Assembly (NCBI GenBank): GCA_005799475.1
Contig: SYGQ01000013.1
Span: 1 to 24,720 of the forward strand
Direction: 5' to 3'
DNA length: 24,720 nucleotides
Source of the DNA: Planctomycetia bacterium
GTDB taxonomy: Bacteria > Planctomycetota > Phycisphaerae > Phycisphaerales > SM1A02
Positions 7,012-15,952 of this stretch are shown here, in pieces. How positions within the stretch are numbered: the first letter of the stretch is position 1; each line of letters begins with the position of its first letter. A model generated the notes under the pieces. That model worked only from the letters and a program-made list of their open reading frames with translations, ran no database searches and was not told the DNA's origin. The translations under genes were made by a program, and so were the position numbers.

Positions 7012-10000
7012 GTGACATCGAGCGAACCAGTAGGCCAACGCGTCGCCTGGACACCGCCGCTGGCACGAGCCGATGGCCACGCGCTGTGTAGTGCGGCCGA
7101 AGCGATCCTGAAGGGGCTCCTCGAAACGGAACTCGATGTGCATTCAGTGTTCGCGCCGGGCGGCGGCATGTTTGCCGGGGTTCTTGCAGCCGCCGAGAGC
7201 GACGCCGCGCGCCCTGTCCTCGCGCGCAACGGCATCGAAGTTGTCGAGTCGGTGACGGCTCTTCGCGGCCTCGAACTCGCCGCGCAGCAGGCGTCGCGCG
7301 GTCGGCGTGCGGCGCTCCTTGTGGCCAATGAGGATCTCGACGGCATCGTGGCCGCCTTGGCGGAACTCGTGCGTACGCCGTTGCCATCCGAAGCGGGGCT
7401 CGTGCTCGTCCTTGAAGACAATCCGTTCGCGGTCATTACAACATGCCCGCGCCGCGTGTGCCGACGCGCCGGACTGTCGGCACTCGAGGCATCCGACCTG
7501 AGCGGCCTTCGCGACGCATGCGATGGCGCGCTCCGCCTTTCGCGTGGTACACGCCGGCCCTCTGCCGTGATCGCGCATGTGTCGCTGCTACGGTCGGGAG
7601 CCACACTGGCGGTGACCCCGAATCGGCAGGTCAGCCGGACGGATCATGCGGCCTGGCTTCGGCGAAGGCGCGTGCAGCGCGCGGCGGAGTCCACCGATCC
7701 GCTGCAGATTGTGCGCCGCATGGAGGTCAATCAACTCGAGCATCTCCCCAATCCAGGTGAGCGTGAGCCGTATGGATTCATCGCCGTCGGCGTTGTCGCG
7801 ACCGCCGTCCGACACATGCTGGATGAACTCGGGCTCTCCGGACGCGTGCCAATCCTGCGACTTGTCGCGCTTGAGCCACTCGATGTCGCCATTGTCGAGC
7901 GCATCCTGAATCGCTGCCAACATGTGATCGTGGTGGAAGCCCGTCCCGGCTCGGTGGCGCCGCGCATTGTGGCCATCGCGCAGTCCATCCGCACCGACGA
8001 CGGCCCCGCGGCACAGGTGTGGTGGGACAAGATGCCACCGGCGGCGGGTGATGTCGAACCGCTCGGCATCAACGACGGGCTGCGGACAAGTCTTCTGACG
8101 CGCCGCGTGATTCGACTGCTCCATGAGGTGCGCCCCGGACTGCGGCTCGAAGAACGGTTGGCGCGCATCTCTCCATCGATTGCGACGATCGAGCTGCCGC
8201 GGCGCTCGCACGCCATCGGAGTCGCCGCCACCCGCGAGCGCATCGACGCCGCGATCGCCTCGGCGTCGAACGCGCTCGCTGCCCAGCATGTTCAGGGCGA
8301 ACCCCTGCGATCGATCGTCGGCGCGCGGGAGATGCCGCCACCTGACGCGCTGGCGTGCACCGTCGAAGTGTGGGATCGTCCGAGGTTCATTCGGGAGGCG
8401 GTGGCCATCGTGGGTCAGGCCGCGGCCGAGCGTCAGCCTCGCGTGGTCATCGTGTGCGAGGCAGAGGGCGATCCCGGGGTTGAGTGCGAGCGCCTCGCGC
8501 GCGCCGTCGCTGGGGTGTCCATGGAGTCGCGGCTTTCGTTTTCGCACCTCGACCTCAACGACGAACCAGCGTTGCACGAAGCCCTGTTGGCCGCTGCGGT
8601 GCGCGACGGGCTGACCATCGTTGTGGCTCGCGACGGTCCGCCGCCCCGATACGACCTTGGGGCTCTGGATCGGACGGCGGCCGAGGTCGATCGTGACGGA
8701 TTTCTCCGCCACCAACGCTTCATCCTTCCTGCCGACAATGCCTGCGAGATTCGCGATCCTGGACTGGCCGCGCAAGTGGCAAGGGGACTGCTTCGCGGAG
8801 CCGATCCGCTGCAGGCGGAGCCACGCGTCGAACGGTTCCGGCTCCCGGGGGCTCATGGCGTTGCCCTGCGCGTCGATCTCCTCTTCGAGCAAGTTGAGAT
8901 TGTGCGCACGAGACCTCCGACGGCGATCGATGCGCTGCGTGAGCCGCTGCGGCTCGCACCGCCGCAACCCGTTCATGCGGGGAGCGGCATATGGCGTGTC
9001 CACATGGCGGGCATTCGTGGCGAGGCTCCGGGCGTGGCCGGTCAACTTCTCGCTGAGGCGGGACGAGCGATGGGATACCGCGTGGAGTGGACGCATCTCA
9101 ACGCGCCCTTGGCCGCCGGGCGCCGAGCGTGGTCGCAAGTCATGCTCACAAGGCTCGACGAACCACATGCCGAGGCGAGTGGACGCTCGTCGCAGACCCC
9201 ATCGAGCGTCACGGTGCAGATCCCGTACGGCGAAGCGGACCTTGTCCTTGGTGTTGATCCCATCGAGACGATTCGGGCCATGGCGACCGATCCGCAACTT
9301 CGTGTCGCGAGCCCGTCAGCGACGGCGATTGTGGCCAACACCGGACCGCTAGGTGACCAGATCGATCCGACCACCGTTGACGCCGTCGCGAGGCTCGCGG
9401 AAGTTGTGGAGGCGACCACCATGCCCGATCGCCGCGTGTGCATGGATCTGTGCGCGGAGGTGCGCGCGATCTTTCTCACCGACCGACCGATCGATCTCGT
9501 TCTCGTCGGCATGGCATTCCAGCGTGGGTTCATCCCGGTGTCCATCGAAGCCCTCGAGGCGGCAGCGCGCCGCCTTGAGGCACGCGGATTCGCACGCAGT
9601 TTCGAGGCGATTCAACTCGGCCGGATGCTCGGAGCGCCGTCGCGAGATCCGGCCGTGCCCAGCCGGGCCCGCGTCCGCGCCGACTCCGCGGAGAATGCGC
9701 TGCGGATTGCCCGCCGAGTCAGCGCGGATCGGCACTTAGGAGGTCGACGCGACCGCACCCGTGGCGTTCGCCTGCGCAACGCCGTCGCTGCGGCGCTCGT
9801 GCGCATGGGGGCGCTCAGCCAAACGAGGGATGGGCGGTTGGCGCTTCGCGATTTCGCGGTGGCCATGCGTCGATGCGAGATGTGGGGGGGGTTCGAGTAC
9901 GCGATGCGATATGCCGCTGCGATCGACGCCCTCTTCACAGACGCCGATGATGCGATGGGACTTGAGTTGGCCTCGCTCGCGATCCTTCCGCTCGCGGAAG

Positions 10001-10437
10001 CGTTTCTCATCCGGGACGCGTGGTATGTCGGCGCGCTCACGACGAGCCTCGACCAGAGCCACCGGATCCGCGCCACGCTCGGCGTGCGACTCGCGCGCGG
10101 CGACGAGATTCACCGGCGTTACCTGCACCGAGTGGACCTGCGGCTGGGCTCGAGGCGATGGGTCGTCGAGTTCCGTTCGAGCGACTGGCCGGACCGCATC
10201 CTCCGTGCGACGCTGCCATGGGTTCCGTCGGGACTGCGTGGTACGGCGGCGCAGCGCGACCAGCGAGATGCGATGGAGTCGCTGCTCACCCGCGCCGCAG
10301 GGGACCGCGCACGCGCGTCCGCGTGGGGCGCGTCGATCAGAGCGTTGCACTCGGCCGCGCTCGACTCGTCGTTGCCGTCGATCTCCGCCGAAGCCATTCG
10401 TGCGATGGGGCCACCGCCGGCCGGGTCAGCGCCGTGA
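7012..10437 (+). CDS. Degenerate indolepyruvate:ferredoxin oxidoreductase-like fusion protein (IorA-IorB-type)
   Basis: 1141 residues from a GTG. The domain order matches the large fused 2-oxoacid:ferredoxin oxidoreductases: a pyrimidine-binding-like domain (about 20-200, with PGGGM where PGTP is usual and VLVLEDNP), a transketolase C-terminal-like domain (about 250-375, VPILRLVALEPLD, VIVVEARPG), a shortened thiamine-domain remnant (about 450-550, ending DGLTIVVARDGPP), an IorB/gamma domain (about 655-870, PGVAGQLLAEAGRAMGYRV, IPYGEADLVLGVDPIETIR) and a C-terminal region resembling DUF6537 (FEYAMRYAAAIDALF). Intact relatives decarboxylate aryl or branched 2-oxoacids using thiamine diphosphate and pass electrons to ferredoxin. 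Here I find no GDG...N thiamine motif and no CxxCxxC iron-sulfur motif, only scattered cysteines. Activity is therefore doubtful; a pseudo-enzyme, a subunit needing a partner, or a changed reaction are possible. It ends 1 bp from the opposing rlmN. Confidence 0.68.
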   Translation: MTSSEPVGQRVAWTPPLARADGHALCSAAEAILKGLLETELDVHSVFAPGGGMFAGVLAAAESDAARPVLARNGIEVVESVTALRGLELAAQQASRGRRAALLVANEDLDGIVAALAELVRTPLPSEAGLVLVLEDNPFAVITTCPRRVCRRAGLSALEASDLSGLRDACDGALRLSRGTRRPSAVIAHVSLLRSGATLAVTPNRQVSRTDHAAWLRRRRVQRAAESTDPLQIVRRMEVNQLEHLPNPGEREPYGFIAVGVVATAVRHMLDELGLSGRVPILRLVALEPLDVAIVERILNRCQHVIVVEARPGSVAPRIVAIAQSIRTDDGPAAQVWWDKMPPAAGDVEPLGINDGLRTSLLTRRVIRLLHEVRPGLRLEERLARISPSIATIELPRRSHAIGVAATRERIDAAIASASNALAAQHVQGEPLRSIVGAREMPPPDALACTVEVWDRPRFIREAVAIVGQAAAERQPRVVIVCEAEGDPGVECERLARAVAGVSMESRLSFSHLDLNDEPALHEALLAAAVRDGLTIVVARDGPPPRYDLGALDRTAAEVDRDGFLRHQRFILPADNACEIRDPGLAAQVARGLLRGADPLQAEPRVERFRLPGAHGVALRVDLLFEQVEIVRTRPPTAIDALREPLRLAPPQPVHAGSGIWRVHMAGIRGEAPGVAGQLLAEAGRAMGYRVEWTHLNAPLAAGRRAWSQVMLTRLDEPHAEASGRSSQTPSSVTVQIPYGEADLVLGVDPIETIRAMATDPQLRVASPSATAIVANTGPLGDQIDPTTVDAVARLAEVVEATTMPDRRVCMDLCAEVRAIFLTDRPIDLVLVGMAFQRGFIPVSIEALEAAARRLEARGFARSFEAIQLGRMLGAPSRDPAVPSRARVRADSAENALRIARRVSADRHLGGRRDRTRGVRLRNAVAAALVRMGALSQTRDGRLALRDFAVAMRRCEMWGGFEYAMRYAAAIDALFTDADDAMGLELASLAILPLAEAFLIRDAWYVGALTTSLDQSHRIRATLGVRLARGDEIHRRYLHRVDLRLGSRRWVVEFRSSDWPDRILRATLPWVPSGLRGTAAQRDQRDAMESLLTRAAGDRARASAWGASIRALHSAALDSSLPSISAEAIRAMGPPPAGSAP

Positions 10438-10438
10438 T

Positions 10439-11560
10439 CTACGCGGGGGTCCGACCCTGCGTGCGCTCGTGGCGCAACTGTCCGCACGCCGCGGCGATGT
10501 CGCGCCCGCGACTGGCGCGGATATGGGCGTTGACGCCTCGACTGCGAAGCACCTCTTGAAACGCGTGGACTCGCTCGCTTGAGGGGCGCGAGTAGGGCAT
10601 GCCGCGGACTTCGTTGTAGCGGATTAGGTTGACATTGGCATGGATCGAACGGGCGTGTGCGGCAAGTTCCGCCGCGTGTTCGGGTGCATCGTTGACGCCG
10701 CCGAGCAGGATGTACTCGATGGTGATTTCGCGCCCGGTCTTGTGGAACCACTCCTGACAGGCATCGAGGAGCTCGGTCACGGTACTGAACTGGGCCCACG
10801 GGATGATCGTCCGACGCAGTTCGTCGTTGGGTGCGTGGAGGCTGAGCGCGAGCGTGACGGGGAGCTCGAACTCGCAGAACTTGCGGATCGCGGCTGGGAG
10901 TCCCACGGTCGACAGAGTGATTCGGCGCGCGCCGATTCCCATCCCCCACGGTGCATTGATGGTGCGGATCGCATCGGTCACGGCCGAGTAGTTGGCCAGC
11001 GGTTCCCCCATCCCCATGAACACGACATTGGTGATCCGCTGGACGCCATCAAGGCGCGCGAGGCGCCAGACTTGCTCGACGATCTGGCCACTCGTGAGGT
11101 TGCCCTCAAGGCCGCCGATTCCCGAGGCGCAGAACGAGCATCCCACTGGGCAACCCACCTGACTCGAGACGCACGCGGTGCGGCGGTCCTCGCTCGGGAT
11201 CATGACGCACTCGGTCTCGCGGCGGCGCGCACCGTCCTGAAGGACCGGCAGGAGGTCGGGGGACTGTGGCGCGTTGTCCCAGCCGAGCAAGAGCTTCTGC
11301 GTCCCGTCGCTCGCGACCTGCGCGGCCGCAACTGAGCTTCGCAGGAACGAGATGTGGTCGTCGATCAGCGCACGGTGTGCCTTTGACAGATTCGTCATGA
11401 GGCCTGGGTCGGTGACCCCTCGACCATAGACCCACGCGAGGAGTTGCGTGGCGGCGTGCGCCGGCATGCCGTGCGAGGTCGCCCACTCGCGCACGCCACG
11501 CTCGTCGCACTCGAAGAAGTGGCGGCGCTGATCGGGGGCGGGAGTGGGAGCGTCTTCCAT
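10439..11560 (-). CDS. rlmN: 23S rRNA (adenine-2503-C2)-methyltransferase, radical SAM
   Basis: 373 residues from the ATG at 11560. RlmN uses radical SAM chemistry to methylate C2 of A2503 in 23S rRNA, and A37 in some tRNAs. The cluster motif is CPVGCSFC (Cys137, Cys141, Cys144) within the family signature RRTACVSSQVGC. Others are VFMGMGEPLANY, RRITLSTVGLP, LSLHAPNDELRRTIIPW, and NLIRYNEVRGMPY. Near the C-terminus, AAACGQL contains Cys359, the residue expected to carry the methyl intermediate. The gene lies 14 bp downstream of ispH in the same direction, without a recognisable ribosome-binding site, so it is probably co-transcribed. It meets the oxidoreductase-like gene head-on with 1 bp between the stops. 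Confidence 0.95.
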   Translation of the reverse strand: MEDAPTPAPDQRRHFFECDERGVREWATSHGMPAHAATQLLAWVYGRGVTDPGLMTNLSKAHRALIDDHISFLRSSVAAAQVASDGTQKLLLGWDNAPQSPDLLPVLQDGARRRETECVMIPSEDRRTACVSSQVGCPVGCSFCASGIGGLEGNLTSGQIVEQVWRLARLDGVQRITNVVFMGMGEPLANYSAVTDAIRTINAPWGMGIGARRITLSTVGLPAAIRKFCEFELPVTLALSLHAPNDELRRTIIPWAQFSTVTELLDACQEWFHKTGREITIEYILLGGVNDAPEHAAELAAHARSIHANVNLIRYNEVRGMPYSRPSSERVHAFQEVLRSRGVNAHIRASRGRDIAAACGQLRHERTQGRTPA

Positions 11561-11574
11561 CGCGCGCGAGCCGC

Positions 11575-12645
11575 TCAGCCCGACATGGTCTCGCCGCGGA
11601 CGGTCATGTCGACAGTGCGGAAACCGATGCCCTCCTTCTCAAACCACTCGCGCATGGCCGCGCCATCGTCCCCTCGGACGATGCGGCGACCGCTCGGATC
11701 GATCCCCCTGTCGCGCATGGCCGCTTTCAGCGTGCCAGGGAGGCCAAACTCGACCGCCTCGTGGCGGATGTCGTGTTGCTCGACTTCCGCACCGCAGCGC
11801 GTCACCAACGCTTGAATGACGCCGCGCACGAGATCCTCCGGGGCGCTCGCCCCGGCCGTCACGAGCAGGGTTTCCACGCCAGCGAACCACTTCGGGTCGA
11901 TCTCGCTCGCGTCATCGATGAGGCGTGCGGGTGTGCCGACATTGGCAGCGATCTCAGTGAGCCGCACAGAGTTGGAACTGTTGGCACTGCCGACGACGAG
12001 CACGAGGTCGCACGACGGTGCGATGGCGCGCACGGCGGTTTGGCGGTTGGTCGTCGCGTAGCAGATGTCGCCCGCGGGGGGATCCTTGATCTCGGGGAAC
12101 GCCAGCTTGAGGGCGTCGATGATCACGGCGGCATCGTCGAGCGACAGTGTCGTCTGCGTGAGATAGATCAGCTTCTTCGGGTCGGTGACGACGAGCGAGG
12201 GAATATCGCGTGGACTCTCGACGATCTGGATGGCATCGGGCGCTTCGCCGAGGGTGCCGATCACTTCCTGGTGATGCCGATGTCCAACGAGCAGAATCTG
12301 AAAGCCCTTGCGCGCGTAGCGGATCGCTTCCGCGTGGACCTTCGTGACGAGTGGGCAGGTCGCGTCAATGGCAGCGAGACGCTTTGCGCGTGCCTCCTCG
12401 CGGATGGCCGGACTCACCCCGTGCGCGCTGAACACGACGATCGACCCATCGGGCACTTCTGCAATCTCTTCCACGAACCGTACGCCACGAGCGCGAAATC
12501 GCTCAACAACATGGCGGTTGTGCACGATCTCATGGAAGACGAAGATCGGCTCGCCCGGGCAGATGTCGAGCAGTTGGTCCACGACATCGATGGCCATGTA
12601 CACGCCGGCGCAGAAGCCGCGGGGATTGGCGAGGACGAGTTTCAC
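11575..12645 (-). CDS. ispH: 4-hydroxy-3-methylbut-2-enyl diphosphate reductase
   Basis: 356 residues from a GTG at 12645. The frame is open further upstream but that part is not family-like, while this GTG gives the canonical LytB start KLVLANPRGFCAGV and has TATGAT 9 nt before it. IspH is the last enzyme of the MEP pathway and reduces HMBPP to IPP and DMAPP with a [4Fe-4S] cluster held by three cysteines, here Cys12 (GFCAGV), Cys97 (IDATCPLVTKVH) and Cys195 (DICYATTNRQ). Substrate-binding motifs HEIVHN, FSAHGVSP, GHRHHQEVIGT, TQTTLS and GSANSSNS are intact. The C-terminus is about 40 residues longer than the common 310-320-residue form. The gene is divergent from hpnCDE, which consume isoprenoid precursors. 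Confidence 0.96.
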   Translation of the reverse strand: MKLVLANPRGFCAGVYMAIDVVDQLLDICPGEPIFVFHEIVHNRHVVERFRARGVRFVEEIAEVPDGSIVVFSAHGVSPAIREEARAKRLAAIDATCPLVTKVHAEAIRYARKGFQILLVGHRHHQEVIGTLGEAPDAIQIVESPRDIPSLVVTDPKKLIYLTQTTLSLDDAAVIIDALKLAFPEIKDPPAGDICYATTNRQTAVRAIAPSCDLVLVVGSANSSNSVRLTEIAANVGTPARLIDDASEIDPKWFAGVETLLVTAGASAPEDLVRGVIQALVTRCGAEVEQHDIRHEAVEFGLPGTLKAAMRDRGIDPSGRRIVRGDDGAAMREWFEKEGIGFRTVDMTVRGETMSG

Positions 12646-12654
12646 GAATGGGCG

Positions 12655-12660
12655 ATCATA
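12655..12660 (-). promoter_or_regulatory. -10 candidate for ispH-rlmN
   Basis: TATGAT on the minus strand is one mismatch from the TATAAT consensus and the best hexamer in the window. It ends 9 nt before the ispH GTG, predicting a leader of about 2-3 nt. It supports the GTG at 12645 as start. Confidence 0.55.
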
Positions 12661-12691
12661 GCCGTGCTCGTCGTATCGCCGATGATGGAAG

Positions 12692-12697
12692 TACGCT
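12692..12697 (+). promoter_or_regulatory. -10 candidate for the hpnCDE-queG operon
   Basis: TACGCT ends 10 nt before the hpnC ATG at 12708; no ribosome-binding site is visible. The ispH -10 lies 31 bp away on the other strand, so a regulator bound in this 62-bp region could affect both isoprenoid supply and squalene synthesis. Confidence 0.42.
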
Positions 12698-12707
12698 TCG
12701 TGATCGC

Positions 12708-13673
12708 ATGACCACGACGAAGGCGGATCGCACGGTTTCGCTGGCCGAGTATGGCCCGGGCTCGCCGAAGAGCCCATCTCTGGGCGCCGCGCGTGAGTGG
12801 TGCCAACGGCTTGCTCGGCGTCACGGGGAGAACTTTGCCGTGCTCTCGTCGCTCGTCCCCGAGGCGTCGCGCGACGCATTTGCGGCGATCTACGGGTTTT
12901 GCCGCTGCGCCGACGACCTTGGCGACGAGGCGGGGTCCTGCGATCGCTCGCGCGAGTTGCTCGCGTGGTGGCGGCACGAGTTGGGCCGATGCTTCGAGGG
13001 AGAGGCATCGCATCCCGTCTTCGTGGCGCTCCGGCCGGAGATCGACCGATGCCAGCTGGCCATGGCACCATTCGCGGACCTCATCAGCGCGTTCGACATG
13101 GATCAGACGAAGGCGCGCTACTCGACCTGGGAGGAGGTGCTTGACTACTGCGCGTTGAGCGCGAATCCTGTTGGCCGGCTCGTGCTCGGCGTGCTCGAGG
13201 GCGGAGGATCACCCGAGGCGAACGCCGCCAGCGATGCCATCTGCACGGCGCTCCAACTCACCAACCATTGGCAAGATGTGCGACGGGATCTCGTGGAACG
13301 CGATCGGATCTACCTTCCGGCCGAGTGCTGCGTTGGTGAAGCATTCGTGGATCGCCTCGCCTCGACATGCCGCGCGGGCCACGCTCCCGATCGAGAGTTT
13401 CTTCAGAGCTACCGACGCACGATCCGTGATCTCGTCGAGCGGACATGGCCGCTTTATGAGCGCGGGCAGGTGTTGCTCGATCTCATGCGCCCAGAACACC
13501 GCGGGGTCATCTGGCTGTTCCTGCAGGGCGGCATGCGCACGCTCCGGGAAATCGAGCGTTGGAGTTTCGAAACCTGTCTCGTGCGGCCGCGACTCTCAGG
13601 ATTCGCGCGTGTCCTGCTCCTGGCGCGCGCCCGTTGGTCCCTCGGGACGACACGCGGGGCAGGTGGGGGATGA
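12708..13673 (+). CDS. hpnC: Squalene biosynthesis protein HpnC (hydroxysqualene synthase-type)
   Basis: 321 residues; the ATG at 12708 was preferred over upstream in-frame codons because the candidate promoter lies just before it and homology-like sequence begins soon after. It belongs to the trans-isoprenyl diphosphate synthase (squalene/phytoene synthase) fold. The two aspartate-rich magnesium sites are CADDLGDE (Asp69, Asp70, Asp73) and NHWQDVRRDLVERDRIYLP (Asp190, Asp194). In the HpnCDE pathway HpnC converts presqualene diphosphate, made by HpnD, to hydroxysqualene; the order of these two steps comes from published work, not from sequence. FCRCADD and LTNHWQD are the form typical of HpnC rather than HpnD. 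The stop overlaps the hpnD start as ATGA. Confidence 0.93.
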   Translation: MTTTKADRTVSLAEYGPGSPKSPSLGAAREWCQRLARRHGENFAVLSSLVPEASRDAFAAIYGFCRCADDLGDEAGSCDRSRELLAWWRHELGRCFEGEASHPVFVALRPEIDRCQLAMAPFADLISAFDMDQTKARYSTWEEVLDYCALSANPVGRLVLGVLEGGGSPEANAASDAICTALQLTNHWQDVRRDLVERDRIYLPAECCVGEAFVDRLASTCRAGHAPDREFLQSYRRTIRDLVERTWPLYERGQVLLDLMRPEHRGVIWLFLQGGMRTLREIERWSFETCLVRPRLSGFARVLLLARARWSLGTTRGAGGG

Positions 13674-14569
13674 GCGTCGCCCCGCCGAGCGCGCTCTTGA
13701 GCGATCCTTCGACGCGTCACGCGATTTCTGCGTGCCGCGCCGTCACACGCGCGCGCGCGGCGAACTTCTACTGGGGACTGCGCCTCACTCCCGAGCCCAA
13801 GCGGTCCGCGATGTTCGCGGTGTACGCGTGGATGCGCGAGGTGGATGACCTCGTGGACGAGCGCACAGGGGGTTCAGCGGGCAGTGAGCGCGCACGAGTC
13901 GATGCCTTCGAACGCACCACGATGGAAGCGCTTCAGGGCCACAGGTGCGGTGACGCCCCGATCTGGCGCGCTCTCGCCGCCGTGGCCCGTGAGTATCCGC
14001 TCGACGCGAGCGACTTCCGTGGAATGATCGATGGCCAGCGCGCCGACTTGGTCGCACGCCCGGTGCGCTCGTGGAGTGAACTCGAGTCGTACTGCGGTCA
14101 GGTCGCGAGCACGGTCGGCAGAGTGTGCGTTCGGATCTGGGGATTCACTGATCCCGCGGCGATGTCGCTGGCGACCTCACGCGGCATCGCCTTCCAACTC
14201 ACCAACATTCTCCGTGATGTGCGCGAGGATGCCCAACTCGGTCGAACATACATCCCGTCTGACGCGCTCGAGGCCGTTGGACTCTCGCTTGAGAACTTGC
14301 TGGCCTGGTCGAATCCGGACGCGTGCCACTGTGTGCTCGCAGAGGTCGCCTCGCGCGCCCGTGACCACTATGAGTCGAGCGCGCCGCTGGAGGGGCTCAT
14401 CGACAGCGATTGCCGCGCCACGCTTCGCGCGCTCACGGGCATCTACCGAGCACTTCTCGATCGGATGAACGACGACCTCTCGCAGGTTGTTCGTGGTCGC
14501 GTGTCGATCCCAGCGCACCACAAGTTGCTGATTGCGCTCAGGGCTCGGTGGGCGGGACATCGCGCGTGA
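13670..14569 (+). CDS. hpnD: Presqualene diphosphate synthase HpnD
   Basis: 299 residues, starting at an ATG that overlaps the hpnC stop (ATGA), with AGGTGG just upstream. HpnD condenses two farnesyl diphosphates to presqualene diphosphate. Substrate-binding motifs are YAWMREVDDLVDE (Asp59, Asp60, Asp63) and LTNILRDVREDAQLGRTYIP (Asp183, Asp187), plus the family-typical NFYWGLRLTPEPKRSAMFAVYAWMR. It is a paralogue of the adjacent hpnC, and their tandem order is the usual one. The gene ends in a GTGA overlap with hpnE, so the three enzymes are very likely made in matched amounts. Confidence 0.94.
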   Translation: MSVAPPSALLSDPSTRHAISACRAVTRARAANFYWGLRLTPEPKRSAMFAVYAWMREVDDLVDERTGGSAGSERARVDAFERTTMEALQGHRCGDAPIWRALAAVAREYPLDASDFRGMIDGQRADLVARPVRSWSELESYCGQVASTVGRVCVRIWGFTDPAAMSLATSRGIAFQLTNILRDVREDAQLGRTYIPSDALEAVGLSLENLLAWSNPDACHCVLAEVASRARDHYESSAPLEGLIDSDCRATLRALTGIYRALLDRMNDDLSQVVRGRVSIPAHHKLLIALRARWAGHRA

Positions 14570-15951
14570 CGGCCCCAATCGTCATCGTGGGTGCGGGGCT
14601 GGCGGGGATCGCTGCCGCCACGCGCCTCGCCTTCGCCGGGAGGCCCGTGGTCGTCGTCGAGTCGCGAAGGCGGCTCGGTGGGCGGGCCACAAGTTTCGTC
14701 GATCCGCGCGATGGCGCCACGCTCGACAACTGCCAGCATGTCCTGATGGGATGTTGCACGAATCTCTTGGACCTCTATGAGCGGATGGGAGTCCTCGACC
14801 GGATCGAGTGGCACCGGCGGATTTTCTGGGCCAATCCCCCGCATGAGCCCGATGTGATGGCCCCGGGTTGGCTTCCGGCACCCGCCCATTTCGCGGGGAG
14901 CTTTCGCAAGCTCAGGTTTCTCACCGATCCGACGAAGCGCGCGATTGCGCGTGCGATGTGGCGGATGGCGAGGATCGGCGTCGATGGTCGTGAACGCTGG
15001 CGCGGTCGACCGTTCACGGACTTCATGCGGGAGACCTCTCAGCCCGACGAGGCGATCGCACGCTTCTGGGAGCCCATCTTGACGAGCGCGTGTAACGCAC
15101 GACTGTCGGATCTCGACGCGTCCTACGGGCTCGTCGTGCTCCAAGAGGGATTCCTGCAGGACTCGTGGAGTCCGGCGATGGGGGTGCCTCGGGTCCCGCT
15201 CGTTGAACTCTACGGACGGGCGCAGGGCATCATCGAATCGGCCGGCGGCCGTGTGCGACTCGGCGTCAGCGCGCTTGGTCTTGCCTTCGACGGGAAGCGG
15301 ATTGCCTCGGTCGTGACCGACGAAGGCGCCATCGATTGTGCCAGCGTCATCAGCGCTGTCCCCCCGGATCGACTCGCGAAACTCTGCTCGGGCACGCTCG
15401 TCAGCGCGGATTGTCGACTCTCGAAACTCGACGCCATCTCCATGAGTCCCATTCTCGGAGTGCACCTCTTCTTCGACGAGTCGCTGATGCGGACGGCGCA
15501 CCTGGTGCTGCCGGGGCGCGCCACGCACTGGCTGTTCAACAAAGGACAGGTCGAGGACGGTCGCCATCACATCCATGCAGTCATCAGCGCGGCCGACGAA
15601 TGGATGGATCTCCCCGAGGGCGAAATCGCCCGACGCGTTCTCGACGACATCTGGTGGGCGCTGCCTTGGGCGCGTGGGCTCGAACCCACGGGCGTCCGGG
15701 CGGTCAAGGAAAAGCGTGCGACATTCGCGTGTGTCCCAGGGATCGACTCGATCCGCCCCTCTGCGGCGCGCGACGCTGTGAAGGGCGGCGTGGAAAACCT
15801 CGTGCTCGCGGGGGACTGGTGCGCCACCGGCTGGCCCGCCACGATGGAGGGTGCCGTGCGGAGCGGTTACGCCGCGGCCATGGCCCTCGGTGCCCCCGGC
15901 GTCGTTGCCGATGTACCCAGCGCACCGTTGGCTCGGCTTCTTGGGCTGTGA
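14566..15951 (+). CDS. hpnE: Hydroxysqualene dehydroxylase HpnE (FAD-dependent)
   Basis: 461 residues from a GTG that overlaps the hpnD stop (GTGA). The N-terminus is an FAD-binding Rossmann fold, VIVGAGLAGIAAATRLA (GxGxxG at 9-14) followed by VVVESRRRLGGRA, the amine oxidase/phytoene desaturase pattern. The C-terminal flavin-contact segment is LAGDWCATGWPATMEGAVRSG (from about 414). HpnE reduces hydroxysqualene to squalene and completes the pathway started by HpnD and HpnC. No squalene-hopene cyclase lies in this window, so the end product (hopanoid, other triterpene or squalene itself) cannot be decided here. queG follows after 1 bp. Confidence 0.93.
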   Translation: MTAPIVIVGAGLAGIAAATRLAFAGRPVVVVESRRRLGGRATSFVDPRDGATLDNCQHVLMGCCTNLLDLYERMGVLDRIEWHRRIFWANPPHEPDVMAPGWLPAPAHFAGSFRKLRFLTDPTKRAIARAMWRMARIGVDGRERWRGRPFTDFMRETSQPDEAIARFWEPILTSACNARLSDLDASYGLVVLQEGFLQDSWSPAMGVPRVPLVELYGRAQGIIESAGGRVRLGVSALGLAFDGKRIASVVTDEGAIDCASVISAVPPDRLAKLCSGTLVSADCRLSKLDAISMSPILGVHLFFDESLMRTAHLVLPGRATHWLFNKGQVEDGRHHIHAVISAADEWMDLPEGEIARRVLDDIWWALPWARGLEPTGVRAVKEKRATFACVPGIDSIRPSAARDAVKGGVENLVLAGDWCATGWPATMEGAVRSGYAAAMALGAPGVVADVPSAPLARLLGL

Positions 15952-15952
15952 C

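Noticed and set aside
7588..9297. 569-codon minus-strand open frame inside the oxidoreductase-like gene
   Set aside because: Arg/His-rich translation with no family motif; an open antisense frame of this size is expected from high-GC codon bias. The plus frame carries recognisable domains.
12646..13071. Upstream extension of the ispH frame to 13071
   Set aside because: The extra N-terminus is Arg/Pro-rich, unlike IspH, overlaps hpnC on the other strand, and lies upstream of the TATGAT element before the GTG at 12645.
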